Source of the DNA: an uncultured Pseudomonadota bacterium
Lineage (GTDB): Bacteria; Pseudomonadota; Gammaproteobacteria; Methylococcales; Methylomonadaceae
Direction: 5' to 3'
NCBI GenBank assembly: GCA_903848935.1
Contig: CAINHO010000047.1
Coordinates: forward strand, 1 to 64,000
DNA: 64,000 bases
Position 1 is the stretch's first letter. Each line of letters opens with the position of its first letter. Positions 39,777 to 48,829 of this stretch are shown piece by piece. Below the pieces are notes generated by a model, which was not told the origin of the DNA, searched no databases, and was given only the letters and a program-made list of their open reading frames with translations. The position numbers were made by a program, and so were the translations under genes.

Positions 39777-41396
39777 ATGAACTCTGAAGAATCCTATGCC
39801 GATTTAATTCGTGCTTTAAATAATGCTGCCATTATTACGGAAACCGACCTAACCGGTCGCATCATTTCTGTGAACGAAAATTTTCACCAACTTTCGGGTT
39901 ATAGCGAAAACGAATTATTGGGCGCGACGCATAGCATCGTGAATTCTGGCACACATACAAAAGATTTTTTTGTCGAAATGTGGAAAGTCATTAGTTCGGG
40001 AGGCGTGTGGATTGGCGAAATCTGTAATCGCGCGAAAGATGGACATTTATATTGGTTGCACGCCACGATTTTTCCTATTTTTCGTCAAGACACCCATGAA
40101 ATTTATAAATATGCGGCGATTCGTTTTGATATTACTGAAAAAAAGAAAAATGAACAGGCGTTAATTCGTCGTGTCGAGCGTTATCGAGCCGCTATTGAAA
40201 CAACAGACGGATTTTGTCACGTTAATTCGGCGGGATTTTTTTTGGAAGTGAGCGATAATTATTGTGAAATTACCGGCTATACCCGTGCCGAATTATTAAC
40301 GATGAATATCTTTGATTTGGACGCATCTGAAAATGAAGAAGAGCGCGTTACAAATTTCACACGTCTTATTTGCGGTAATGGTAAAACTTTCGAAATAAAG
40401 CGACGACGCAAAGACAATTCGATTTGGGAAGCTGAAGTAACTGCGACATATTCATCGATGAATGATGGCAGTGCATTTGTCTTTTTGCACGATGTTACCG
40501 CCCGTAAAGAAATGGAAAAGCATCATGAGATGTTGCGTCAGCAATTGAATCACATGCAAAAACTCGACAGCATTGGACGATTAACGGCAGGAATTGCTCA
40601 CGATTTCAATAACATTCTGGCGAGTATTTTAGGCTATACCGAAATGAATCAACTCATCATCGAAGATATACCGGACAGGGGTTTGAAAACAGATTTAGCG
40701 AATAATTTGCGACAAGTCGAAATTTCCGGCAAACGTGCAGCGGAGTTAATCGACAAAATGATGACATATTGCCGCCAACATACGACTAAAAAAGTCATTG
40801 AAACAAAGCCGACGGCGGAAGTGATTAACGAAGTGGTGAAAATGTTACGCGCTGGACTCACGGAAGCGGTCAAAATTGAATTAACACTAGACCAAACACC
40901 AGACATCATTATCGATTCGATTGAATTGCATCAGGTACTGACAAATTTATTAGTTAATTCCCGTGATGCAATGAAAAAAAATGGGCATGGCATTATAAAA
41001 ATCCAACTGACCACCGTCGAAAAAGTATCTTTTCTATGCGACGCTTGTCTAATGCCTATTGAAGGCGACTTTATTGAATTGAGTGTGTCAGATAATGGAT
41101 CAGGAATTGATGAAGAAACGATTTCCCGTATTTTCGACCCATTTTTTACAACGAAAAGCGTGGGTGAAGGAACGGGACTAGGCTTATCGATGGTGAGTGG
41201 TATTGTTCATCATTCGCGCGGACATATCGTGACTAATTCTGAATTGGGTGTGGGAACCACGTTTCGGTTGTTATTTCCAATGGAAGTTTTATGGCGAAGA
41301 GCGGCAGATAATTCGCCAAAAGCTCCAGCGAATTTAAATGGTTGCAACTGGAAGCGAAGAGTGACGGATAGATTACCGGACGAATTCGATGCGTAG
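39777..41396 (+). CDS. PAS-PAS sensor histidine kinase
   Basis: A 539-residue, apparently soluble kinase with no membrane segments. Order: a PAS domain (about 5-125, ITETDLTGRIISVNENF), a second PAS domain (about 130-250), HisKA with the phospho-His in TAGIAHDFNNILAS, then HATPase_c with N box NLLVNSRDAM, G1 DNGSGID and G2 GEGTGLGLSMVSGIV. All catalytic motifs are intact. The partner regulator is not adjacent, so it is an orphan. Its start lies 13 bp after the moeA stop. Confidence 0.92.
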   Translation: MNSEESYADLIRALNNAAIITETDLTGRIISVNENFHQLSGYSENELLGATHSIVNSGTHTKDFFVEMWKVISSGGVWIGEICNRAKDGHLYWLHATIFPIFRQDTHEIYKYAAIRFDITEKKKNEQALIRRVERYRAAIETTDGFCHVNSAGFFLEVSDNYCEITGYTRAELLTMNIFDLDASENEEERVTNFTRLICGNGKTFEIKRRRKDNSIWEAEVTATYSSMNDGSAFVFLHDVTARKEMEKHHEMLRQQLNHMQKLDSIGRLTAGIAHDFNNILASILGYTEMNQLIIEDIPDRGLKTDLANNLRQVEISGKRAAELIDKMMTYCRQHTTKKVIETKPTAEVINEVVKMLRAGLTEAVKIELTLDQTPDIIIDSIELHQVLTNLLVNSRDAMKKNGHGIIKIQLTTVEKVSFLCDACLMPIEGDFIELSVSDNGSGIDEETISRIFDPFFTTKSVGEGTGLGLSMVSGIVHHSRGHIVTNSELGVGTTFRLLFPMEVLWRRAADNSPKAPANLNGCNWKRRVTDRLPDEFDA

Positions 41397-41462
41397 GGGG
41401 CAGTTTTTTATACACAGTCACTTCATTTTTAACTTTTTTACGTTTATTACTTCTATCAATTT

Positions 41463-42149
41463 ATGACATTTGAAAACATTGAACCGCCACGCATTAAAAG
41501 TTTTGTGCAACGCAAAGGGCGTGTCACACCTGGGCAAAAATTCGCCTTGGAAAATCATGCACAACATTATTGCCTTGATCCGAAAACGGACGTGAATTTC
41601 GCTGAAATTTTTGGAAACGATGCTCCGTTAATTATTGAAATTGGTTTTGGCAATGGCGATAGTTTGGCAAAAACGGCGGCAAAAAATCCTGATAAAAATT
41701 ATCTCGGTATTGAAGTTCATCGTCCAGGTGTGGGGCATTTATTGGTGTTGATTGAAGAAATGCAACTGACCAATATCCGAATTTATTGCCACGACGCGAT
41801 TGAAATTTTAGAACAGCGCGTGCCAAATGAGAGTTTAGCGGGATTGCATTTGTTTTTCCCTGATCCGTGGCACAAGAAAAAACATTTTAAACGCCGGATT
41901 GTGCGGGATAGTTTTGTGGAATTGGTGGCGCGAAAACTTGCACCAAAAGGTTATTTTCACGCCGCGACGGATTGGGAGAATTACGCAGAATGGATGCTGG
42001 AAATTTTGAATCGTGCGCCGAACTTTGAAAATTTAAGTCCAACGCAGACTTATTGCGCCCGCCCAGATTACCGTCCACTCACGAAATTTGAGCAGCGCGG
42101 TATTCGGTTGGGACATGGCGTGTGGGATGTGATGTTTAAGCGCGTTTAA
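41463..42149 (+). CDS. trmB: tRNA (guanine-N7)-methyltransferase
   Basis: TrmB makes m7G46 in the variable loop of tRNA. The 228-residue protein has SAM motif EIGFGNGDSLAK, YLGIEVHRPGVG, LHLFFPDPWHKKKHFKRRIV and the C-terminal TKFEQRGIRLGHGVWD. Its 3' end overlaps the converging pyrC-like gene by 14 bp. Confidence 0.97.
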   Translation: MTFENIEPPRIKSFVQRKGRVTPGQKFALENHAQHYCLDPKTDVNFAEIFGNDAPLIIEIGFGNGDSLAKTAAKNPDKNYLGIEVHRPGVGHLLVLIEEMQLTNIRIYCHDAIEILEQRVPNESLAGLHLFFPDPWHKKKHFKRRIVRDSFVELVARKLAPKGYFHAATDWENYAEWMLEILNRAPNFENLSPTQTYCARPDYRPLTKFEQRGIRLGHGVWDVMFKRV

Positions 42150-43389
42150 AAACGACTTTTCCCGCTTGAATCGTATGAGTGACACGTCCTTTGAAGGTTT
42201 GCCCCCAAAATGGCGTGTTTACACCTTCACTTTTCCAATTTTCAGCATCAACACGCCATTCTAGGTTCGGGTTAAAAATACAAATATCCGCCGGTGCATC
42301 GATTGAAAACGTGCCGGTTTTCAAACCTAAAATGGCGGCAGGTTGAGCATTCAATAACGCCAAACTTTGTGCTAAATCAATCACGCCTTCTGCTACTAAT
42401 TTCAACAAGAGCGGCAAGAGTGTTTCTAAAGTTGAAATACCTGCTTTGGTTTCGGGAAAAGCGGCGAGTTTAGAATCCAAATTGTGTGGTTGATGATCGC
42501 TACAAATCGCGTCAATCGTGCCATTGCTCAAACCAGCGCGTAAATAATCGCAATCTTCAATGCTCCGAAACGGCGGCACAACGTGATAATTACTGTCAAA
42601 TGGAATTACGTCATTTTCAGTTAAATGCAACTGGTGCATCGACACATCCGCCGTCACATTCAAACCGTATTTTTTAGCCTGCTGTAATTTAATCACTGCC
42701 CGTTTTGAACTTAATTGCCCAAAATGCACGCGACAACCAGTCAATTCTGCCAGTTCTAAACACTGTTCCAGCGCAATGGTTTCGGCGGCTTCGGGAATAC
42801 TTGGCAAACCGTAACGGGTTGCCATCGCGCCTTCGTGAGCGCAACCACCGTTACTTAAACTAAATTCATTCGGACGATAAACAAACAATAAATCATGACT
42901 GGCGGCATATTCCATTGCACGACGCATAATCAGCAAGTTTTTAACCGGAAAATTACCGTTGCTCATCGCGATGCAACCCGCTTGTTTGAGCGACAACATC
43001 GAACTCAATTCGAAGCCTTCAAGTTTTTGCGTCAACGCACCGATGAAATACACTTGCGGATAATTCGCCCGCTCCGCCACTTCTTGCAAATGTTTGACGA
43101 CTTCAGGCGTATCAATCGTTGGCTTAATGTCGGGCTGCACGCAAAAAGTCGTTACGCCCGCACTTGCCGCCGCAATAGTTTCTTTTGCAATGTGGCGCGG
43201 ACGCACACTCAAATCTACAAATCCGGCGCATACAATCTGATTCGTGGCATCAATAATTTCGTCCGCGTGAAAATCAAGAGGAGGGGCGGTGTGTCCCACG
43301 ATTTTGCCATCTTGAATGTAAATATCGCCTACAAAATCGAGTTCATTTGCCGCGTCAATGACTCGACCATTTTGAATTTTCAATCCCAT
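42136..43389 (-). CDS. pyrC: Dihydroorotase-like protein lacking the HxH metal motif
   Basis: A 417-residue member of the class I dihydroorotase family, with GLKIQNGRVIDAANELD at the start and a SDHQPHNLDSK motif in the last third. Where active enzymes read DLHVHLREPG, this one reads DLSVRPRH, so both metal-binding His residues are missing. Inactive dihydroorotase homologues (PyrC', PyrX) are known in Pseudomonas as structural partners of aspartate transcarbamoylase. It starts 10 bp inside the nrdB end, giving an nrdA-nrdB-pyrC' operon. No pyrB is in the window. Confidence 0.88.
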   Translation of the reverse strand: MGLKIQNGRVIDAANELDFVGDIYIQDGKIVGHTAPPLDFHADEIIDATNQIVCAGFVDLSVRPRHIAKETIAAASAGVTTFCVQPDIKPTIDTPEVVKHLQEVAERANYPQVYFIGALTQKLEGFELSSMLSLKQAGCIAMSNGNFPVKNLLIMRRAMEYAASHDLLFVYRPNEFSLSNGGCAHEGAMATRYGLPSIPEAAETIALEQCLELAELTGCRVHFGQLSSKRAVIKLQQAKKYGLNVTADVSMHQLHLTENDVIPFDSNYHVVPPFRSIEDCDYLRAGLSNGTIDAICSDHQPHNLDSKLAAFPETKAGISTLETLLPLLLKLVAEGVIDLAQSLALLNAQPAAILGLKTGTFSIDAPADICIFNPNLEWRVDAENWKSEGVNTPFWGQTFKGRVTHTIQAGKVVFKRA

Positions 43390-44381
43390 TCTAAACTTCC
43401 GCCTGCTGCATAAGACGCATTTTTGCCTTCAAAGAAATTGGTTTCGCCCAAATTGACTTTGCTCGCATCGTCAAACCACGGAATAGGGTTTTTCACGTTG
43501 TACATCGGTTCTAAGCCAATAGAATCGAGGCGTTTATCCGCCAAACTTTGGATGAATCCTTCGATAATCGTGTCGGTCAAACCTAAAACGCCGTCACTGA
43601 TAATATATTTGCCCCACGCAATTTCGTGTTGGGCGGCGAGTTGAATTAACTCACGGCATTCTTCAATCAATTTCTCGGTGAAAACGTGCGGAATTTCAAG
43701 CCGCAAGGTTTTCCACATATTGATAAATAAATGCAAATGGGCTTCTTCATCTTTTTGAATAAGTTGAATCATTTTCGCGCTATTTTTCATTAAACCTTGA
43801 CGTTCCAACGTGTAAAACGTCAAAAAGCCATTGAAGAAATAAATCCCTTCAAGCGCGATATTGGCAACAACGGCTTTAACAAAATTTTCTTCTGAGAAAC
43901 CCGAACCTAAAATTTCCGACGAGCGTGTGATGTATTCATTTTTTTCTGCCAAAACAGGGTCGGTGTCGAACATCCAATAAATTTCTTCGGGGTCAAAACC
44001 GATTGATTCGATGATTTGCGCGTAAGACAAAACGTGTTGCGCTTCTTCCCATGCTTGGCGCGTAATGCACATGCTTACTTCGGGCGAGGTGATATATTTG
44101 CCGATGTTTTTGGTTAAATTGTTGAGTTGAATGCCGTCCAAATTACTCAAAAATGCCAACGCTTTTTTATACGAGTTCAAATTACCATCGGTTAAATGTC
44201 CCATTGCGTACTGTTTTGCATCTTCGGACAAATCCACTTCTCGTTGATCCCACGCATTGTTTTGTTGTTGTTCTAATAATTGCATCGCCCAGCTGTATTT
44301 CACAGGGCGAATTTGCATCAAATTATTTACTGGACCGTTGATTAACTTTCGGTCGTTGATACTAAATCGTTTATTACTCAT
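43380..44381 (-). CDS. nrdB: Ribonucleotide reductase class Ia, beta subunit
   Basis: The 333-residue R2 protein holds the di-iron/tyrosyl radical cofactor. The first ligand Asp is in LSNLDGIQ. The helix WEEAQHVLSYAQII carries the Glu and His ligands and a radical-type Tyr, and KDEEAHLHLFINMW carries further ligands. It follows nrdA by 70 bp and ends 10 bp inside the pyrC-like gene. Confidence 0.96.
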   Translation of the reverse strand: MSNKRFSINDRKLINGPVNNLMQIRPVKYSWAMQLLEQQQNNAWDQREVDLSEDAKQYAMGHLTDGNLNSYKKALAFLSNLDGIQLNNLTKNIGKYITSPEVSMCITRQAWEEAQHVLSYAQIIESIGFDPEEIYWMFDTDPVLAEKNEYITRSSEILGSGFSEENFVKAVVANIALEGIYFFNGFLTFYTLERQGLMKNSAKMIQLIQKDEEAHLHLFINMWKTLRLEIPHVFTEKLIEECRELIQLAAQHEIAWGKYIISDGVLGLTDTIIEGFIQSLADKRLDSIGLEPMYNVKNPIPWFDDASKVNLGETNFFEGKNASYAAGGSLEWD

Positions 44382-44451
44382 ATTTTGCTCTAAGGTTTGA
44401 ATTTTAAAATTGAACGGACAACAGAATTAGTTGTTGCCCGTGTTCGTCAAC

Positions 44452-46692
44452 TCACTGACAAGATTCACATTCTGGATTATCTATTGAACACATCGCCGCT
44501 GGCGCGTCTTGGTTAATGACCTCTTCGTAAGACAATTCGGAAATTTGTTGTTTCAAATAATACGTCGATTTCAAACCCAATTCCCACGCCAAGAAATACC
44601 AGTCTGAAATTACATTTCCTTTCACATTAGCACGTTTAAACAGGTTCACCGATTGCGATTGATCGATATATTTTTGGCGAACTGCTGCCGCTTTAATCAG
44701 CCATGTTTGGTCGATTTCAAATGCAGTTTTACACAATTCTGGGCGGTTATGACGCATCGCAGGGTCAACGACTTTAAATTTGCCCGATTTGTTTTCTTTT
44801 ACAAAAACTTGTTTGTAAATCGGTTCGATGCAAGGCGTTGTACCAACTATATTGGCAATCGTCGCAGTGGGTGCAATCGCCATACAATTTGAATTTCGCA
44901 TACCGTGTTTTTGAATTTCCGTTCGCAACGTATCCCACGATTCCGCATCACGGCTTCCATGTCGCCATTCATCGGGTAATTTTCGAGCGGTATCAATTGG
45001 TAAAATTCCGTGCGACCATTTTGAGCCTTCGTAACTGGTGTAATGCCCTTTTTCTTTCGCGATTTCCATCGACGATTTGATTGCCCAATACGAGAAATCT
45101 TCAAAAACAAAATCTGTTAAACGTAAATGCTCGTCTGATTCCCAATCAATTCCTTGCGAAATAATGTAATCCGTCCAACCCATTAAACCCAAACCAACGG
45201 GACGATGTTTTAAGTTTGAACGACGCGCTTTTTCAGTCGGATAAAAATTCAAATCAATTACGTTGTCTAACATTCGCATTGCGATTGGAATGACGCGAGG
45301 AAAATCGGCTTGCGTGCAAACTGAAACGTTGATTGAACCAAGGTTACAAACGGCGGATTCATCGTCGCTGGTGTTCAAGCTAATCTCGCTGCATAAGTTA
45401 GAGCTACGAATTACGCCGACATGATTTTGTGGATTACGACGATTGTGTTCGTCTTTGAAAGTAATTAACGGCGCACCTGATTCAACTAATGCTGTGATAA
45501 TACCTTTCCACAATTCCATTGCGTCGATAACTTTAATCGCGTCGCCCCGTTCTTCAGCGGCTAAATAATGACGTTCAAATTCTTCGCCATAGGTTTCGCA
45601 TAATTCGGCATTTTTGTGTGAACAAAATAATGACCATTTTTCGCGGGCTTTGACGCGCTTCATGAATAAATCGTTTGCCCAAATGTACGGGAAAATTTCA
45701 CGCGCTCTTAACCGTTCATCCCCATTGGGTTTTTTCAAATTGATAAAACGCTCAATGTCACCGTGCCACGGTTCTAAATAAGCGGCGAAAGAACCATTGC
45801 GCTTGCCCCCTTGGTTCACAGAAACGGCGGTATCATTGAAAACTTTTAAGTAAGGAACAACGCCTGATGACATTCCATGTGTGCTGCCAATTCCAGCACC
45901 AGCAGGGCGAACTCGTGTCCAATCTGTGCCGATACCACCTGCAAATTTTGAATACAACGCGCATTCGGTCATCGTGGCAAAAATACCTTTGCCGAAATTT
46001 ACGCCTTCTTGTTCTTCCCAAATTGAATCGTCGGTTGTCGTGACAAAACATGAACTCATTTGCGAGAATTTCGTTCCAGAATTGAAAAGCGTCGGTGTCG
46101 AACTCACAAATTCAAACTTTGATAACACGTTATAAAATTCAATTGCCCATTTTGTACGGCTTTTAGGCGTTTCATTTAATGCGATTCCCATTGCAACACG
46201 CATCCAAAAATGTTGAGGCATTTCAATGAGTTTTTGATTTTCGTCACGCAATAAATAACGGTCATAAACCGTTTGCATCCCTAAATATTTGAACAAATTA
46301 TCGCGTTCAACATCGATGGCGGCATTTAACGCTTCTAAATCAAACGATTGCATTTCTGGTTTGATTTTGTCTAACGAAATCGCGTTTGAAATATAGCCCG
46401 ATAACGTTGGATAAATCGTGTCTTGCGTGACTTCTTTATAAATTTGTTGCAATAACAAACGGGCGGCGGCAAATTCATAATCAGTTTTACCCACGTCGAT
46501 TAAACTCGCGGCACTGTTAACAAGGGCAATGTGAATTTGCGAAGTTTTTATACCGTCGAAAAATTGAATATGAGCGTTAGTTTCTATTTCAGACAATGAA
46601 ACATCTAAACCGTTGCAAGCCCATTCGACGGCTTTATGAATTTTAGCGATAGCAATTTTTTGTGGTTCGCCATTTCGTTTTACTACGAGCAT
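44452..46692 (-). CDS. nrdA: Ribonucleotide reductase class Ia, alpha subunit
   Basis: The 746-residue catalytic subunit makes deoxyribonucleotides. It has an N-terminal ATP-cone (VVKRNGEPQKIAIAKIHKAV), the active-site cysteines (one in SSCFVTTTDD, one in SSNLCSEISLN, and CNLGSINVSV) and a C-terminal ECESCQ pair for reduction by thioredoxin. A double NrdR-type box lies about 100-150 bp upstream. Confidence 0.97.
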   Translation of the reverse strand: MLVVKRNGEPQKIAIAKIHKAVEWACNGLDVSLSEIETNAHIQFFDGIKTSQIHIALVNSAASLIDVGKTDYEFAAARLLLQQIYKEVTQDTIYPTLSGYISNAISLDKIKPEMQSFDLEALNAAIDVERDNLFKYLGMQTVYDRYLLRDENQKLIEMPQHFWMRVAMGIALNETPKSRTKWAIEFYNVLSKFEFVSSTPTLFNSGTKFSQMSSCFVTTTDDSIWEEQEGVNFGKGIFATMTECALYSKFAGGIGTDWTRVRPAGAGIGSTHGMSSGVVPYLKVFNDTAVSVNQGGKRNGSFAAYLEPWHGDIERFINLKKPNGDERLRAREIFPYIWANDLFMKRVKAREKWSLFCSHKNAELCETYGEEFERHYLAAEERGDAIKVIDAMELWKGIITALVESGAPLITFKDEHNRRNPQNHVGVIRSSNLCSEISLNTSDDESAVCNLGSINVSVCTQADFPRVIPIAMRMLDNVIDLNFYPTEKARRSNLKHRPVGLGLMGWTDYIISQGIDWESDEHLRLTDFVFEDFSYWAIKSSMEIAKEKGHYTSYEGSKWSHGILPIDTARKLPDEWRHGSRDAESWDTLRTEIQKHGMRNSNCMAIAPTATIANIVGTTPCIEPIYKQVFVKENKSGKFKVVDPAMRHNRPELCKTAFEIDQTWLIKAAAVRQKYIDQSQSVNLFKRANVKGNVISDWYFLAWELGLKSTYYLKQQISELSYEEVINQDAPAAMCSIDNPECESCQ

Positions 46693-46794
46693 TTTTGATT
46701 ACCTTGTTGGTTGAAAATTTTTAATTTGAAGCGGAATAGGGGAGTGATTTCGCGTTTTGGGATGTTGCGGGGATTTGTGCTAAAAAGCCGTTTA

Positions 46795-46841
46795 TCGCAA
46801 TATGTAGATTGTATATTCAAAATAATCACAAGATATAGGAT
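46795..46841 (-). promoter_or_regulatory. Pair of NrdR-type boxes upstream of nrdAB
   Basis: The 374-bp gap between nrdA and the gene at 47067 holds two imperfect 16-bp palindromes: 46795-46810 (core CAATATGTAG) and 46826-46841 (core CAAGATATAG). Each core matches 9 of 10 positions of the CWATATATWG NrdR core. Their starts are exactly 31 bp apart, about three DNA turns, the spacing known for NrdR boxes. NrdR represses ribonucleotide reductase when dATP is high. Confidence 0.75.
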
Positions 46842-46942
46842 TTCGTGATTTTAATTTTAGGCAATAATGAAAATCAACGAGTTGGAATTTTTGGAATCGG
46901 TAGGGGATGGCATTTAATAACGTTACATTATTTATTTAACAT

Positions 46943-46975
46943 AATAGCCATTATGCGAAGTTTATTATGGCTATT
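46943..46975 (+). repeat. 9-bp inverted repeat in the nrdA-47067 gap
   Basis: AATAGCCAT (46943-46951) pairs with ATGGCTATT (46967-46975), separated by 15 bases. It lies about 90 bp before the heme-protein start and could be an operator or a hairpin in its leader. The rest of the gap (46693-47066) shows no gene. Confidence 0.55.
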
Positions 46976-47066
46976 TTGGAACTAGGAAATTGCCGAATTT
47001 CACAGTTTCAAAATGTTACCAGTGTTAAAATGCCTACCGTCTTTTAACCTAACTTTCGAAATAATT

Positions 47067-48038
47067 ATGCAACCTTACATTCCACCTCCTGAAGAAATCG
47101 ATGACGTAATTCCCGTCAAAGCTCCAAAATATATTCCCCTCAAAGATCACGATACGCCGGTCAAAGTTTTATTTACCGGCTACCTCTGTACTGTCGCGGT
47201 CGGCTATTTATTTGCCATTATTCAAATTTTATTCACCCACGGCATGGCTGACGGAAAATTTGGTTTGTCCGTCGATGACATTGTGTACAGCTACTACGGC
47301 AACCGTTCAGGAACAGTTTTAGAAACTAAACTCAATGGTTCAATGAAAGATAACGCCTCTGAACAAGAACGTTTTGACATTATTCAATGGGTACGCGATG
47401 GCGCAGATAAAGACGATTATATCGACAACGGAATCCAAAAAATCGTTGAAAATAAGTGTGTTATGTGCCACAACAAAGACGCTTCTGGCTTGCCAGACTT
47501 GTCAAAATTTGAAAATGTAAAAGCTCTTAGCGCAGAAGATACAGGCGCAACTTTTGCCTCGTTAACGCGTATTTCACACATCCATTTGTTCGGGATTAGC
47601 TTTATTTTCATGTTTGTTGGTATCATTTTTAGCTTCGCTGAAACAACCAAAACCCGCCTAAAATGTGTCGCGATTGGAATGCCTTATGTCTTTTTGATTG
47701 CCGATATTTTATCGTGGTGGCTCACCAAAATTCATCCCATGTTTGCGATGCTTGTGATTCTTGCAGGTATGGGAATGGGTGCGTCTTTTGTTTATATGTG
47801 GGTGGTTTCGTTGCTTGAAATGTGGCTCTATAAACCCGTTTTTGTCAGTGGGCTAGGCATTCATTATTTACAATGGCGCGACAATGTTAAATCTGAAACC
47901 GTTGGCAAAATTGCGGACTATCTTTTCAGTTTAGTCAAAAAAATTCACCCGATTTATGTCGCGCAAAAAAGCTGGGAAATTGCCCTGCCCTTGTTGAAAA
48001 AATTGTGGGACTTTTTACTCAGTAAAATCAACAAGTAA
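47067..48038 (+). CDS. Membrane protein with a c-type heme motif
   Basis: From ATG 47067 the product is 323 residues (an upstream in-frame start is less likely). One membrane helix lies at about 34-57, then a soluble domain carries a single CVMCH heme-attachment motif at 131-135. Three more helices follow (ISHIHLFGISFIFMFVG; YVFLIADILSWWL; FAMLVILAGMGMG), with an amphipathic tail. The heme domain should sit in the periplasm. It resembles small membrane-bound cytochromes of unknown electron partner; I do not assign a complex. A terminator follows. Confidence 0.72.
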   Translation: MQPYIPPPEEIDDVIPVKAPKYIPLKDHDTPVKVLFTGYLCTVAVGYLFAIIQILFTHGMADGKFGLSVDDIVYSYYGNRSGTVLETKLNGSMKDNASEQERFDIIQWVRDGADKDDYIDNGIQKIVENKCVMCHNKDASGLPDLSKFENVKALSAEDTGATFASLTRISHIHLFGISFIFMFVGIIFSFAETTKTRLKCVAIGMPYVFLIADILSWWLTKIHPMFAMLVILAGMGMGASFVYMWVVSLLEMWLYKPVFVSGLGIHYLQWRDNVKSETVGKIADYLFSLVKKIHPIYVAQKSWEIALPLLKKLWDFLLSKINK

Positions 48039-48061
48039 TTCGCATTTTTGACTTCTATTCG

Positions 48062-48094
48062 CGCGGTAATCGACTCGTTGATTACCGCGTTTTT
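48062..48094 (+). terminator. Terminator between the heme protein and tusD
   Basis: CGCGGTAATC (48062-48071) pairs perfectly with GATTACCGCG (48080-48089), with an 8-base loop and five T (48090-48094). It separates the two genes transcriptionally; tusD starts 15 bp later. Confidence 0.88.
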
Positions 48095-48108
48095 ATTTTT
48101 GAGACATT

Positions 48109-48465
48109 ATGAAATTCGCCTTACAAATCAACGCCAGCCCTTATCATTCCTCTGCGAGTTGGACGGCTTATCGTTTTGCGTCGGAAGTTTTGGCGCAACA
48201 TCATGAAATTTTTCGTATTTTCTTTTATCACGACGGAATTTATCACGCATTTCAATCTGCTAATCCACCTGATGATGAGGTTTCAATTTTTAAAGGCTGG
48301 TCTGAACTCGCGTTAAAATACGATGTGGATTTAGTTGTGTGTATTTCCGCCGCACAACGACGTGGTTTAGTGAGTGAAAATGTCGCTGACGGTTTTCGAT
48401 TGGGCGGTTTGGGTCAGTTGCTCGAAGCCACAATTTTAGCCGACCGCTTTTTAGTTTTTGGGTGA
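48109..48465 (+). CDS. tusD: TusD/DsrE-family sulfur relay protein
   Basis: A 118-residue DsrE-fold protein with the sulfur-carrying Cys in VVCISAAQRRG, aligned to the active Cys of TusD/DsrE. The DsrE family serves either tRNA 2-thiolation (TusBCD) or sulfur oxidation (DsrEFH). It overlaps or abuts tusC, whose start is 5 bp after the tusD stop. The third partner (TusB/DsrH) is not present here: the next gene is on the opposite strand. Confidence 0.85.
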   Translation: MKFALQINASPYHSSASWTAYRFASEVLAQHHEIFRIFFYHDGIYHAFQSANPPDDEVSIFKGWSELALKYDVDLVVCISAAQRRGLVSENVADGFRLGGLGQLLEATILADRFLVFG

Positions 48466-48469
48466 AATT

Positions 48470-48829
48470 ATGATGAAACGTTTTTTATTTGTACTTCGAA
48501 AACCCAGTTACTGCGGGCTTTATGTGCAGGAAATGGTCGATATTATTTTAACGACGGCGGCATTTGAACAAGACGTGAGCGTTTTATTGTTGGACGATGC
48601 CATTTTCCATTTGAAAACCCATCAAAACACCCAAAATTCGGGTTATAAAAATACCGCCACGCTGTTTGAAATTTTGCCGACGATGGACGTGAATGACATT
48701 TTTGTTGAAGCCGAATCTATGGCAGAACGCGGTTTGAATGTAAAACTATTGTCGCAAAATGTTCAACTCGTACCTCGCGCCACCATTGCTGAATTTATGA
48801 CGCGATTTGATGTCGTTTTTGCGGGTTAA
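48470..48829 (+). CDS. tusC: TusC/DsrF-family sulfur relay protein
   Basis: A 119-residue DsrF-like protein beginning MMKRFLFVLRKPSYCGLYVQ, which closely matches the TusC/DsrF N-terminus, with DVSVLLLDDAIFHL and VEAESMAERGL. A TTG at 48458 would extend it 4 codons but overlaps tusD, and ATG 48473 is also possible. It ends 4 bp inside the converging TonB receptor gene. It forms a pair with tusD without an adjacent tusB. Confidence 0.83.
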   Translation: MMKRFLFVLRKPSYCGLYVQEMVDIILTTAAFEQDVSVLLLDDAIFHLKTHQNTQNSGYKNTATLFEILPTMDVNDIFVEAESMAERGLNVKLLSQNVQLVPRATIAEFMTRFDVVFAG

